Shown in pieces: positions 17,853-27,227 of a stretch of 64,000 nucleotides of DNA (positions within the stretch are counted from its first letter, which is position 1; every line of letters begins with the position of its first letter). Source of the stretch: CAWBOV01 sp963790525 (GTDB taxonomy: Bacteria > Actinomycetota > Actinomycetes > Mycobacteriales > Jatrophihabitantaceae); NCBI GenBank assembly GCA_963790525.1, contig CAWBOV010000002.1:992001-1056000 (forward strand), written 5' to 3'. The notes below the pieces were generated by a model, which saw only the letters and a program-made list of their open reading frames with translations, ran no database searches and had not been told where the DNA came from. The position numbers and the translations under genes were made by a program.

Positions 17853-18722
17853 TCAGGCGGGCGGCGGCCACGGACTGCCGAGGCCGATGGTCATCGCGTC
17901 GGCGCAGCCGGTCACGATCTGCTCGGCAAGCGGGCGCAGCCGCGCGGCCAGGTCCTCGGTCCGCTCCTCGCCCAGGTGCGCCCACGGCGCGCGGGCCAGC
18001 CGATCGGTGGCTGCCTCGTAGCCGTCCCGGACCGACTGCCCGGCAGCTGTGAGCGCGCCCTCGGAGTCGAGCCAGCCGCGCTGTCGGAGTTCGGTGCGCC
18101 CGGACGCCATGTCCTCGTCGCTCCACCCGCGGCTGCTCTGCAGGAAGGCCAGGTCGGCTGCTCCCGCGGCCGCGCGCAGGAGGTGGGCGTGGACCGGCCC
18201 GACCTCGGCGTGCGCCAGTGCGATCAGGTGGCCTTCACCCCGGTGTTCGCGCAGGACCGTCATGGCCTGCCACAGTCGACCCTCGGCCGATCCGTCGGCG
18301 GCGAGCAGCGCGAGGTTGGCGGCGGTCAGCGGCCGTCCGGCGGTGTCACCGATCTGTTCGGCCGCCGACACCGCCAGCTCCGCCGCGCGAGCGAGCTCGG
18401 TGGCGTCCGTGCCCGCGAGCAGGCGGGTCAGCGCGTCCTGCACGCCCGACCCCCGGGCCGCCACGACGTCGGCCGGGTGGGTCGTGTCCCACGCCCCGGG
18501 GAGTGCCGCGGCCACCCGTCCCGGCGCGAAGCCGTAGAACAGCGCGGTCACGACCTCGGCCGATACGGCTCCCAGCGGGGCAGCCCGCACGGCGAAATAC
18601 CGCGCGGCGCGATCGACGCCGGCGGCGGTCACGGCCGCGGTGACCTCCGGCGTGAAGTACACGACGGCGTGGATCGGCTCGATCAGCGCCCACAGCCGCC
18701 GGGCAGACATCGTCGCGTCCAT
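17853..18722 (-). CDS. SCO6745-like conserved actinobacterial protein
   Basis: The 289-residue alpha-helical protein begins MSARRLWALIEPIHAVVYF and includes ALFYGFAPGRV and a central GHLIALAHAEVGPVHAHLL segment, the pattern of the SCO6745 family. The C-terminal third (WSDEDMASGRTELRQRGWLDSEGALTAAGQSVRD) looks like a MarR-type winged-helix remnant. ATG 18722 is preceded by GGAGGG; a second ATG at 18710 is possible. The family has no established biochemical role. It is divergent from the transketolase. Confidence 0.75.
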   Translation of the reverse strand: MDATMSARRLWALIEPIHAVVYFTPEVTAAVTAAGVDRAARYFAVRAAPLGAVSAEVVTALFYGFAPGRVAAALPGAWDTTHPADVVAARGSGVQDALTRLLAGTDATELARAAELAVSAAEQIGDTAGRPLTAANLALLAADGSAEGRLWQAMTVLREHRGEGHLIALAHAEVGPVHAHLLRAAAGAADLAFLQSSRGWSDEDMASGRTELRQRGWLDSEGALTAAGQSVRDGYEAATDRLARAPWAHLGEERTEDLAARLRPLAEQIVTGCADAMTIGLGSPWPPPA

Positions 18723-18807
18723 TCCGCTCCCTCCGGTTTCGCGTTAATCTAGCCGCTCATACTGTATTTGCTCTCTAGTAAGCGTCATCGAATCGAGGAG
18801 ACCAACG

Positions 18808-20643
18808 ATGCTCGCGACGACACGGGACGTGGCTGAGATCGCCCGCCAGATCCGCATCGATGCGGTGCGCGCCACGGCGGCGGCCACCGCGGGACACCCC
18901 ACCTCGGCAGCATCGGCGGCTGACCTCATCGCCGGATTGGCCGCACGCCACTTCCGCTACGACGTCGCTGATCCCGACAATCCCGGCAACGACAGGTTCG
19001 TGCTGTCCAAGGGGCACGCGTCCACCCTGCTGTACGCCTGGCTCAAGGCCATGGGCCTGATCGACGATGCCGAGCTGCTGAGCTATGCCACGCTGGGCAG
19101 CCGGCTCGAGGGGCACCCCCGCCCGATCCTGCCGTGGGTCGATGTCGCGACCGGGTCCCTCGGGCAGGGAATCGCGGCCGGAGTCGGGCTGGCCCTGTCG
19201 CAGCGCGCGCTCGAGCACTCGCCCGCTCGCACGTTCGTCCTGTGCGGAGACAGCGAGATGGCCGAGGGTTCGTGCTGGGAGGCCCTCGAGCACGCCAGCC
19301 TCTACGGACTCGACAACTACGTCGTGATCATCGACGTCAACGGCCTGGGCCAGCGCGGCCCGACGATGTACGGCCACGACACCTCCGTGTTCGCCCGCCG
19401 GGCCGAGGCGTTCGGGTGCCACGCCATCGAGATCGACGGTCACGACCTCGACCAGATCGATGACGCGTTCGCCCAGGTGGGCACCCAGCCCGGGCGGCCG
19501 ACCGTGATCGTCGCCCGCACGCTGAAGGGCAAGGGCCTCGGGGACGTCGAGGCCGCCGAGGGCATGCACGGCCGCCCGCTGGCCGATCCGCAGGCGGCAC
19601 TGGACGGACTCGGCGCGGCACCCGGCGTCTCGGCGCCGCCGCTACCCGTGCCCGATGTGACGCGGCGCGCGCTGCGACGCGGGACGCCGACCCTTCCCGC
19701 CTACGAACTCGGTGCCAAGATCCCGACTCGGCTGGCCTACGGTGAGGCCCTGCTCGCCCTCGGCCACGCCCGGGAGGACATCGTCGTTCTAGACGCAGAG
19801 ACCAGTAACTCCACCTATGCCGAGCTGTTCAAGGACGAGTTCCCGGAGCGCTACTTCGAGATGTACATCGCCGAGCAGGCGATGATCGCGGCGGCGACGG
19901 GGCTGGCCGCGCGCGGATGGAATCCCTTCACCTCGACCTTCGCCTCGTTCACCACCCGCGCGTTCGAGTTCGTGCGGATGGCGGCAGTCGGCGGAGCGGC
20001 CGTCCGGCTGTGCGGATCGCACGGCGGGCTGACCCCCGGCGAGTCGGGCCCGTCGGCGATGGCGATGGAGGACATCGCCTGCTTCCGTGCGATCCCGGGC
20101 GCCACGATCCTGCAGCCGTGTGATGGGAACTCGGCCGCTCGGCTGACCGCGCTCATGGCCGACGCACCCGGCTTCGCCTACCTCCGCACGGCGCGCAGCG
20201 GTTCACCGGTGATCTACCCGGCGGGGGAGCGGTTCGAGATCGGCGGCAGCCGGGTGCTCACCCGCTCCGACGCGGATGTCGTCACCATCCTCGCCTCCGG
20301 CACGACCGTCCATCCCGCTCTGGCCGCGGCCGAGACGCTGAAGGCCGAGGGCATCGCCGCGCGCGTGATCGACGTGTACTCGATCAAGCCGATCGACGCG
20401 GACACGATCCGGGCCGCCGCCCGTGACACCGGGTTGCTGGTGTCGGCCGAGGACCACTTCGCCGAGGGAGGTCTCGGCTCGGCGATCGCCGAGGTACTGG
20501 CCGAATCCGGCCTCGGCGCCCGCCTCGTGCGCCTGGCCATCCCGACCACGCCCGCCGCTGCTCCCGTCGACATCCTGATGTCCGCCTACGGCTTCGACGG
20601 CGCGGGCATCGCCGTCAGTGTGCGGGCCGCGCTCGCAGGCTGA
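18808..20643 (+). CDS. tkt: Transketolase
   Basis: The 611-residue TPP enzyme has the N-terminal domain (HPTSAASAADLIAGLA; LSKGHASTLLYAWLKAMG), the TPP/Mg motif GDSEMAEGS...N (about residues 147-178), a central pyrimidine-binding domain (FKDEFPERYFEMYIAEQAMIAAATGLA) and a C-terminal domain (IDVYSIKPIDADT). It transfers C2 ketol units in the pentose phosphate pathway. It is shorter than E. coli TktA (663) but typical for the short, animal-like type also found in actinobacteria. SD GAGGAG precedes ATG 18808. It stands alone, not next to tal or zwf, so it may be a second isoenzyme. Confidence 0.92.
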   Translation: MLATTRDVAEIARQIRIDAVRATAAATAGHPTSAASAADLIAGLAARHFRYDVADPDNPGNDRFVLSKGHASTLLYAWLKAMGLIDDAELLSYATLGSRLEGHPRPILPWVDVATGSLGQGIAAGVGLALSQRALEHSPARTFVLCGDSEMAEGSCWEALEHASLYGLDNYVVIIDVNGLGQRGPTMYGHDTSVFARRAEAFGCHAIEIDGHDLDQIDDAFAQVGTQPGRPTVIVARTLKGKGLGDVEAAEGMHGRPLADPQAALDGLGAAPGVSAPPLPVPDVTRRALRRGTPTLPAYELGAKIPTRLAYGEALLALGHAREDIVVLDAETSNSTYAELFKDEFPERYFEMYIAEQAMIAAATGLAARGWNPFTSTFASFTTRAFEFVRMAAVGGAAVRLCGSHGGLTPGESGPSAMAMEDIACFRAIPGATILQPCDGNSAARLTALMADAPGFAYLRTARSGSPVIYPAGERFEIGGSRVLTRSDADVVTILASGTTVHPALAAAETLKAEGIAARVIDVYSIKPIDADTIRAAARDTGLLVSAEDHFAEGGLGSAIAEVLAESGLGARLVRLAIPTTPAAAPVDILMSAYGFDGAGIAVSVRAALAG

Positions 20644-20674
20644 ACTGAGGGAACGGCCCGTCGACCGGACGCGG

Positions 20675-21551
20675 TCAGGTCTGCAGGTCGGTGACGGCCC
20701 CGGCCAGCGCGGAGAGTTCGGCGTGCCACGCGCCGGGATCCAGGGGACGATCGGGAGCGGGTGGCCGGAGCACGAACTTCGACATGCCGACGTCGATGAA
20801 GGACTGCAGCAGTTCGCGCAGCGCCGGGTAACCGGTCGGGACGAGCGCGCGCGGGTCCGCCGCGGGGTTGCGGGCGGCGAGCGCGGCCAGGTGCCGTTCA
20901 TCGGGAGGCCGATGGGAGTAGGCGATGCTGAGCCCGAAGTGCTCCGGGTCGATGCTGCGGCCGGCTTCCGCGGCAGCGGCATCGATCGTGGTCTTCGCGG
21001 CGGCGGCCTGGTCGGGAGTGCAGGCCGCGCCCAGCCACCCGTCGGCCAGGCGCCCGCAGCGAACGAGGGACGGCGTGGCCAGACCGCCCAGCCAGACCTC
21101 GAGCGGATCCTGGACCGGACGGGGCGACACGGTGACACCGTCGACCGCGCCCCCGGCCCACCACGTGCGCAGCCTCGGCAGGGTGCGCTCGATCGCGGCG
21201 GCGCGTTCGCGGACGGGGACGCCGATCGCGTCGCGCTCCGGCCCGCGGGTCAGCCCGGGGACGAAGGTCAGCAGCAGCCGCCCGCGCGAGAACACGTCGA
21301 GACTGGCCAGGGATTTCGCCAGCCGCGCCTCGTTGCGTCCCGGCAGCAGGAGCGTGGTGCCGAGTTTCAGGGACCTGTCGAGCTGGGCGGCGGTGGCCAG
21401 CGCGATCAGCGGGTCGGGGCCGGGTGCCGTCAGCACCTCCGACAGCCACAACGAGTCGAATCCCAGGGGCCGCAGCGCGCTGACGACCGTGCGCGAAGAC
21501 GTCCGCGTCGAACGCGGCGCCGCCCAGCCCGACCGCGATGCGAATCTTCAC
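20675..21551 (-). pseudogene. LLM-class flavin-dependent oxidoreductase, frameshifted
   Basis: The frame starts at GTG 21551 (KIRIAVGLGGAAFDADVF) and continues in another frame as TVVSALRPLGFDSLWLSEVL. The switch is at 21491, one base too many (or two missing). Repaired length is 291 residues, with luciferase-like features LGTTLLLPGRNEARLAKSLASLD and GRLLLTFVPG. Members are F420- or FMN-dependent reductases/monooxygenases. No neighbour points to a substrate. Given several similar frameshifts in the window, an assembly indel is probable. Confidence 0.8.
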
Positions 21552-21646
21552 CGACCGCGTCCCGTCACCGACGGCGTCCCGTCACCGGCTGTGCCCTGCT
21601 CATCCGATCAGATTACGTGGGTAGGCACAGCCTGCTCCGATGACCG

Positions 21647-22711
21647 TCAGCTGGTGCGCCTGGAGAGCCAGTAGACGCAGAACCATCCGAGCAGCGCCGC
21701 CGCGACGAGGAAGATCGCCGTCTCATAGGTCTGGAAGAGCCAGTAGCGGTTGGCCGGCTGGTAGGTGACGAGTCCGTGGTAGGTGGCGCCCAGCTTGCTG
21801 ACACAGGTCTGGAGCGCATCCTTTCCGTCGGCTGACGGCACCGGTGCCGAGCCCACGCCGCCCGCGGGCGGCCCACCGGAGAAGTTCACCAGGTCCGGGC
21901 AGGCGGCGTCGAACACCTGAGTCGTGAGCCCGTGCCCGCTGCTGTCGACGATCCGCGTCGAGTAGACCCAGGCGTTGGGCAGGTTCGGCGCCCCGACGAA
22001 GAGGGAGGGCGGCCCTCCGTTGCTGCTGCCGAAGCCCTGGGTGACCGCGGACAGCGAGGCGGTCAGGTGTTTGGGCGTCATCAGGTGCTGCCGCAGCACG
22101 TAGGCGAAGGTCAGCCGCACCCCGAGGAACACCGCCAGGGTCGCCGCCATCGCCGGCACGGTGCGCCGGATGAGGATGCCGGCGGCGACCCCGATGACGA
22201 ACCCGAACGCGGCGTAGCCGATCGGTGCGATGTTGCGTTCGCCGAACAGACCTACGCCGAAACGGTTCATGTCCGCGCGGTCCATCGGGCTCGACCACCA
22301 CGTCACCATCAGGCTGAGCAGTCCGGTGGCCAGCAGGGCGGCCGTACCGACGACGGCGAGCTTGACCCCGATCCAGCGGCGCCTGCTCACACTCTGCGTC
22401 CAGACGAGGCGATGCGTGCCGTTCTCCAGCTCCCGCGAGATCATGGGCGCGCCCCAGAACGCTCCGATGAGCGCGGGAAGGCCGACCAGCGCGGTTGCGA
22501 TGAGTTTGAGCAGGGAATCGAACTGGCCGATGTCCACGGTGACGTCGCGGCAGTGGGCCGACGCGACACACGCCGCCTGGGCCTGGGCGAAACCCTTGTA
22601 CAGACGGGCGATGCGCGGGCCGGTCGAGCCCAGAAGGGCCGCGACGACGACGAGCAGTGCGATGGCGACGGCGGCCTGGGTGCGGAACTGTCGCAGCGCG
22701 AGGCGGATCAT
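21647..22711 (-). CDS. ABC-2 type transporter permease
   Basis: The 354-residue membrane protein has an N-terminal TM segment (about 14-33), an extracellular loop with two Cys residues, and about five further TM segments (ALVGLPALIGAFWGAPMI, VGTAALLATGLLSLMVTWW, YAAFGFVIGVAAGILI, AATLAVFLGVRLTFAYVL, and the C-terminal AIFLVAAALLGWFCVYW). The REXXXGT motif (RELENGTHRL) is typical of this permease type. Its ATG overlaps the stop of the ATPase gene in an ATGA, so they form one exporter. It is controlled by the GntR gene at the operon head. Confidence 0.88.
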   Translation of the reverse strand: MIRLALRQFRTQAAVAIALLVVVAALLGSTGPRIARLYKGFAQAQAACVASAHCRDVTVDIGQFDSLLKLIATALVGLPALIGAFWGAPMISRELENGTHRLVWTQSVSRRRWIGVKLAVVGTAALLATGLLSLMVTWWSSPMDRADMNRFGVGLFGERNIAPIGYAAFGFVIGVAAGILIRRTVPAMAATLAVFLGVRLTFAYVLRQHLMTPKHLTASLSAVTQGFGSSNGGPPSLFVGAPNLPNAWVYSTRIVDSSGHGLTTQVFDAACPDLVNFSGGPPAGGVGSAPVPSADGKDALQTCVSKLGATYHGLVTYQPANRYWLFQTYETAIFLVAAALLGWFCVYWLSRRTS

Positions 22712-23604
22712 CTGACTGCGCCGAGGTGCGAGGGGCGGGCGCGCCCGGGTGCCGCGGCCCGCCGCATGTAGGCGAGCACCAGTTCCTCGAGCCCCACCGG
22801 CTCGACGGTCCAGGCCGGGTCGAGGATCGGGCCGTCGCAGCGCACGAACAGGGTGCTCTGCCGGTCGGTGTGACTCTCCTCGATGACCTCCATGCCGGTC
22901 GGCAGGCTGCCCGGATCCCGGCGCGGGCCGCTGAGCTGGTGATGGGCGGCCAGGAGATCCTCGACGTCACCGGCCAGCTGGACGCGCGAGTCCGTCAGCA
23001 CGATGAGGTAGTCGCACACGCGTTCCAAATCGGCGACCAGATGCGAGGAGAGCACGACGGTGAGGTCGTCGGCGGCGACGGCTTCCATCAGCCGCTGGAG
23101 GAATTCGTGCCGCGCGAGCGGGTCGAGGCTGGCCACCGGTTCGTCGAGCACGAGCAGCTCCGGGCGCTTGGCGATCGCCAGGGTGAGCGCCAGTTGCGCG
23201 TGCTGGCCGCCGGACAGCTTTCCCGCGCGCTGCGACGGATCCAGGCCGAGCTCCTCCACGCGGCGGGCGGCCAGCGCGGCATCCCACCGCGGGTTGAGCC
23301 ATCCGCCCAGGCGCACGTGCTCGGCGACCGTCATCGATGCGTAGAGGGGATTCTGCTGGGCCACGAAGCCGACCCGGCCGAGCTGGGCGGGGCTCGCGGC
23401 AGGGCGGGCGCCCAGCACGTCGATCCGACCGGCGCTGGGCTCGAGCAGCCCGACGGCCAGGTGCAGCAACGTGGTCTTGCCCGCCCCGTTCGGCCCGACG
23501 AGCCCCACCACGCGCCGTGGCGGCACCTCGAGGGTGCACTCCCGCAGCGCCCAGCGGCTGCGGTACCGCTTGCCGAGTCCGGTCGCCGCCAGGACGGCGC
23601 TCAT
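22708..23604 (-). CDS. ABC transporter ATP-binding protein
   Basis: The 298-residue ATPase has Walker A GPNGAGKTT (about 37-45), signature LSGGQHAQLALTLAIA, Walker B LLVLDEPVASLDP and the switch His in VLSSHLV. The last 90 residues form the accessory domain common in CcmA/YtrB-type exporters. It overlaps the permease by 4 bp and the GntR regulator by 4 bp. YtrA-type GntR/ABC operons often answer cell-envelope antibiotics; that role here is an inference. Confidence 0.92.
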   Translation of the reverse strand: MSAVLAATGLGKRYRSRWALRECTLEVPPRRVVGLVGPNGAGKTTLLHLAVGLLEPSAGRIDVLGARPAASPAQLGRVGFVAQQNPLYASMTVAEHVRLGGWLNPRWDAALAARRVEELGLDPSQRAGKLSGGQHAQLALTLAIAKRPELLVLDEPVASLDPLARHEFLQRLMEAVAADDLTVVLSSHLVADLERVCDYLIVLTDSRVQLAGDVEDLLAAHHQLSGPRRDPGSLPTGMEVIEESHTDRQSTLFVRCDGPILDPAWTVEPVGLEELVLAYMRRAAAPGRARPSHLGAVR

Positions 23605-23993
23605 GCGACACCGTCGGCACTCATCGCCCGAAAGGTGTCCTGGAACAGGTCCTCGATGCTCTGCTCGTCGAGCCCCGCCCTGCGCGCCTTCTCCAGCCAG
23701 CGCCGCAGGTCCCGCCGCAGGGGAGCGTGTGCCCGCAGCGAGTCGCCGCTCAGCGTGCCCGTCACGAACGTCCCGACGCCGGGCCGTGCCGCGACCAGAC
23801 CCGCGTGCTCGAGTTCGCGGTAGGCCTTGAGCACCGTGTTCGGGTTGATCGCCAGCCGCGCCACGACGTCCTTGACGGTCGGCAGCTGATCGCCCGGGTC
23901 GAGCAGCCCGAGACGCAGCGCGCGCTGGACCTGCTGGACGATCTGCTGGTAGGGCGGAACCCCGGAGTGACCGGCCAGATGGAACTCGATCAT
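23601..23993 (-). CDS. GntR-family regulator (YtrA subfamily)
   Basis: The 130-residue protein has an N-terminal winged helix (PPYQQIVQQVQRALRLGLLDPGDQLPTVKDVVARLAINPNTVLKAYRELEHAGLVAARPGVGTFV is the pattern over residues 12-75) and only a short helical C-terminal region, the hallmark of the YtrA subfamily. It heads the operon with the ATPase and permease. The inverted repeat at 24004-24031, 11-38 bp upstream of its start, is the expected operator; YtrA-type repressors are usually relieved by envelope stress. Confidence 0.92.
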   Translation of the reverse strand: MIEFHLAGHSGVPPYQQIVQQVQRALRLGLLDPGDQLPTVKDVVARLAINPNTVLKAYRELEHAGLVAARPGVGTFVTGTLSGDSLRAHAPLRRDLRRWLEKARRAGLDEQSIEDLFQDTFRAMSADGVA

Positions 23994-24003
23994 CGCGTCA
24001 TCT

Positions 24004-24031
24004 CCATTGTGCTAGGTGAGTAGCACAATGG
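24004..24031. promoter_or_regulatory. GntR operator (11-bp perfect inverted repeat)
   Basis: CCATTGTGCTA (24004-24014) and TAGCACAATGG (24021-24031) are perfect inverted arms with a 6-bp spacer, immediately upstream of the GntR gene. Size and position match autoregulatory YtrA-type operators. Confidence 0.8.
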
Positions 24032-24084
24032 TTAGCTAGACCGCGCAGTCCTGTCAAGGGCGACGCCGCCAGGACCGCGACGAG

Positions 24085-25032
24085 TCAGAGGACGATCGGT
24101 GTCTCCGCGGGGAAGTCGTCGACCTGCACCGGAGAACCGCCCAGGTGCCGGATCCTGACGGTGCCCAGCCCGCCGGCGTCGTCGCCGATGCTGCCGATGT
24201 GCAGGTTCAACTGGTACTGGCCGGCGGGCCAGACGAGGTTGGGGGCGGCGTAGTCGTGGCAGCTGAGGACATAGGCCGTGGTCGTCGGTGGGTAGTCGGC
24301 ATCCTCGTTGCAGCTGATCCCCGACGGGAACGTCACGTACTGCACCGTCCAGCCGTATCCGGGGGTCAGCGGCAACGCCACGTAGACCCCGGTGACCCGC
24401 TCGCCGGAAGGGATCTGCACGTGCAGGCTGAGCATGCCGGTCGCCATGGACCCCAGCCCGGTGCCGTACAGGTCGAGTTCCCGGACCTCAGCGGTGCTCT
24501 GGGCGTCTGTGGGCGCGTTGAGGACGGGGAAGCTGTCGGCGTGCTCGGACCAGTTCGGCGCGCCGAAGACGCCCGCGCGCACGATGTCGGTCGTCCCGGC
24601 CATCCCGTCGACCGGTCCTCTCGGACGTACGACCGGGAGCGCGAGCACGTAGCTGCCCTCCGGCACGACGGTCGGATTCTCCTGGTCGGGGTCCGACGCC
24701 GTCAGGCAGGTGTAGACGAGATCGGCACCGGTCCCGCCGGTGCACGTCAATCCGGGTGCTGCGAAGGACTTCGACGAGGCCGCGTGCCACGTGCCACCCG
24801 CCGCGGGGATGGTCACGGTGACCCCGACGATCTCGTCGCCGACGCCGGCCGTCAGGACGACGTACACGAAGCCGGTACGGCCGGTGAGGTCCAGGTGGGT
24901 GACGACCGCGCCGCTCTGCGGGCTCGGCAGGTAGCCGGGATCGGCCGATGCGGGCGCGGGGCTGATCAGCGCGGCGCCGAGGAGTACGACGACGGCCGCG
25001 GTGAGAAGGCGGATGACCGGACGATTGCGCAT
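24085..25032 (-). CDS. Secreted protein with duplicated domain, function unknown
   Basis: The 315-residue protein has a Sec signal peptide (LLTAAVVVLLGAALISPAPASA, cleavage near residue 31). The mature part contains two similar halves. Each has a 'G-V-x-V-x-x-P...W' strand pair, a Cys pair (LTCTGG...YTCLT and GISCNE...LSCHD) and a closing G-Y/Q-Y-x-L-x-L strand. This suggests two beta-sandwich domains, each with a disulfide. I do not recognise the family. The C-terminal ectodomain of the adjacent ECF sigma protein shows the same Cys...Cys...AGSY pattern. Both genes run on the minus strand. Confidence 0.75.
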   Translation of the reverse strand: MRNRPVIRLLTAAVVVLLGAALISPAPASADPGYLPSPQSGAVVTHLDLTGRTGFVYVVLTAGVGDEIVGVTVTIPAAGGTWHAASSKSFAAPGLTCTGGTGADLVYTCLTASDPDQENPTVVPEGSYVLALPVVRPRGPVDGMAGTTDIVRAGVFGAPNWSEHADSFPVLNAPTDAQSTAEVRELDLYGTGLGSMATGMLSLHVQIPSGERVTGVYVALPLTPGYGWTVQYVTFPSGISCNEDADYPPTTTAYVLSCHDYAAPNLVWPAGQYQLNLHIGSIGDDAGGLGTVRIRHLGGSPVQVDDFPAETPIVL

Positions 25033-25159
25033 GTCGGTGCTCCCTGCTGACGCGCCGCGACGGCGGGGCGGGCCGCGGATGGGTGGAGGGTAGCCAGAAC
25101 TTGATCTTTCGGGGAACCCGGAGTGGAGTTCCTCACGTCCACCGGCGGGCAGCTCGGGC

Positions 25160-26685
25160 TCAGAGCCGGGTGTGCGTCGTGAACTCGATCGGGCCGTCGC
25201 GGTAGGTCATGGCCAGGGTCGGGTCCGTTCCCGCGTCCGGTGGCCGGACGAGCACGACGGTGACGGTGTACGACCCGGCGGCGACGGCGCCGAGCGTGCA
25301 GTGAGCGGTGTTCGCCGCGAGGGTGCAGGGCGCGGACGCCGGCGGAACGACCGAATGGATCACCCACCCGGCAGGGGCGGCGAGCGTCAGCATGGCGTCC
25401 CTGCCCGCGCTTCCGAGCTGGAGGCGCGAGCTCGCCGTCTCCCTCGCCGGCGCGGGCGGTGCCGTGATGCGCGGCGACGTGGGATCGGTGCGCGGCGAGG
25501 TCGCGGTACTGCGCGGTGACGTGCGCGGCGCGGTCGCTGCCGTCGATACAGAGGTGGCGGTGGAGCTTGGCGGGATCGCCGACGTCAGGTGCGCCGAATG
25601 CACGATCGGGTGGCTACCACCCGGTGTGGCGGCCCGAGCCGCTGCGCTGGTCGGTGTGACCGGCGACCGGGAGTCGGGGGTTGCCGCGACCGGCAGGGAG
25701 AGGCGGCCGAGGGCATCACGCTGCGTCGAGGGCAGGGTCGCGAGACCGACCCGGTCCCGCCCACGAGCACGGCCAGCACTGCCAGCGTCAGCGCGACGAG
25801 CCCACGGTGGGTGCGGGCCCCGCGTGCGGCACCGGTACCGGCGGCGGGAGCGGGGGCACCGGCCGCGGGAGCGGCGGGGTGCCGTGCGGCCAGATAGCCG
25901 GCGACGACCGCGGGCGCTCCCAGGACGGCCGGCGCGACGATGCGCAACAGCGTGGAGTCGACGTCGGACAGGTCGAACAGCGCCGCGCTGCACTGGGCGC
26001 AGGTGTCGAGGTGCGCGTCGATCCGGGCGCGATCGGTGGTGGAGACTCCGCCCCGCGCGTACGCGCCCAGCCGGCTCCGCGGCCACTGGCAGGCCGGTTC
26101 GTCGGCCCCCCGGACGTACTCCTGCAGGAACGCCTGCCGCAGCCGTTCCTTGGCGCGGTGCGCTCGGGTCGCCACCCCGTTGGGACTGGTACCCAGCAGC
26201 GGTGCGACGGTGGCCAGGCTCTCGCCCTCCATGGTGAGGTGCCACAGGACCTGCCGGCTGCTGTCGGGCAACGAGGCCCAGGCGCGCAGGACCGCCGATC
26301 GCTCCTCCCGCGCCGACGCATCGTCGGCGGCCGAGGGGTGCGGCGTGAGCTCGAAGACCTGGTCGTCGTCGGTGACGGACACCCGGGTGTAGTACGAGCG
26401 ACCCAGGTCGATGGCGACCCGCCGGATCGCGCTGAGCAGGTAGGGCCGGAACGCCGCGTCCGGCCCGCCGCCGCGGGAGATGGCCGACAGGACGCGGGTG
26501 AAGCTCTCACTCACGAGTTCCTCGACGTCCGACGGCCGGCCGATGCTGCGCGCGAGTGCATGCGCCGCGCCCTGATGTCGAGCCCAGAGCAGGCCGTAGG
26601 CGTCGCGATCGCCGGCCCGGACGGCCGCGATGAGGTCGGCGTCGCTGCGCTCGAACACCGTGTCATCGCGATCGATCTCCGTCAC
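25160..26685 (-). pseudogene. ECF sigma factor with zinc-finger, TM and ectodomain extension (frameshifted)
   Basis: From GTG 26685 (SD AGAGGAA) the protein has sigma region 2 (about 25-90; DVEELVSESFTRVLSAI), region 4 (about 125-185; LPDSSRQVLWHLTMEGESLATVAPLLG), a zinc anti-sigma motif HLDTCAQC (about 207-214) and a TM segment (ALTLAVLAVLVGG). Then the frame breaks near 25756-25758, where one base of a C run (+ strand) seems missing. The frame continues as VGLATLPSTQRDALGRLSLP to a Ser/Thr/Pro-rich stalk and a small ectodomain (AGRDAMLTLAAPAGWVIHSV), ending at 25160. Repaired length is 508 residues. Some actinobacterial ECF groups have comparable membrane-anchored extensions, so the regulator probably senses an external signal without a separate anti-sigma factor. 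Confidence 0.78.
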
Positions 26686-26711
26686 GATCTTCCTCTCACG
26701 CCGATAGTATG

Positions 26712-26727
26712 ATGTCTGGTCAGACAT
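26712..26727. promoter_or_regulatory. Perfect palindrome upstream of the ECF sigma gene
   Basis: ATGTCTGGTCAGACAT is fully symmetric and lies 27-42 bp upstream of the GTG start of the ECF gene. Its core recurs between the divergent HTH genes (57856-57872). The regulator is unknown. Confidence 0.5.
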
Positions 26728-27227
26728 AATGCAGCGATGACGTGGCGACACTCACGCGAAGCGGGCCGCCCCGTCCTGATCCGTTGTTGCGCTCCACGCA
26801 ACGCTCGTGTCCCGGCACGTGGCGCCGAGGACACCTTGGTGGATTGTCAACTAGCTACATATACGAGGATAGTATCGATTGTTGTGCAGATCAACTAATC
26901 TTGCACACCGATTGGTTGACATTGTTGTTTGCGCAGGACGAAGACACCTCGCGGTGTGGATCGCGCGCCGGGAAGGTCCGTCGGTGTCCGGGCTGAGTCG
27001 CCGTACGGCCCCGACCGTCGCCTCGCCGATCGAACCCGGATCCGCCGGGCGAGCGGGCAGTTCGGCCGGCGCGCCTGTAATGACGATGTATTCACCATCG
27101 AATTCCCATGAATGCCCACACTGCATTTGCACAGCCGTAGGCGCCGCCCCACACTCAGCACTGCTGATGCGGTCCGGGGGGTGATCGCACGGTCGGCCCT
27201 TCGGGGCATTGTTTCGGGGGATACATC
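26728..27227. other. Intergenic region, no convincing gene
   Basis: This 500-bp stretch separates the divergent ECF sigma and large secreted protein genes. It includes a locally AT-rich segment (about 26845-26935) with TTGACA at 26927-26932, which could be a -35 element reading rightwards. Short frames here have no codon bias, SD or recognisable motif. The 27228 gene has GGGGGAT as its SD at the right end. Confidence 0.5.

Noticed and set aside
26742..26996. Small open frame (84 codons) between the ECF sigma and large secreted genes
   Set aside because: No SD, no GC3 bias and no motif; it spans the AT-rich regulatory segment.
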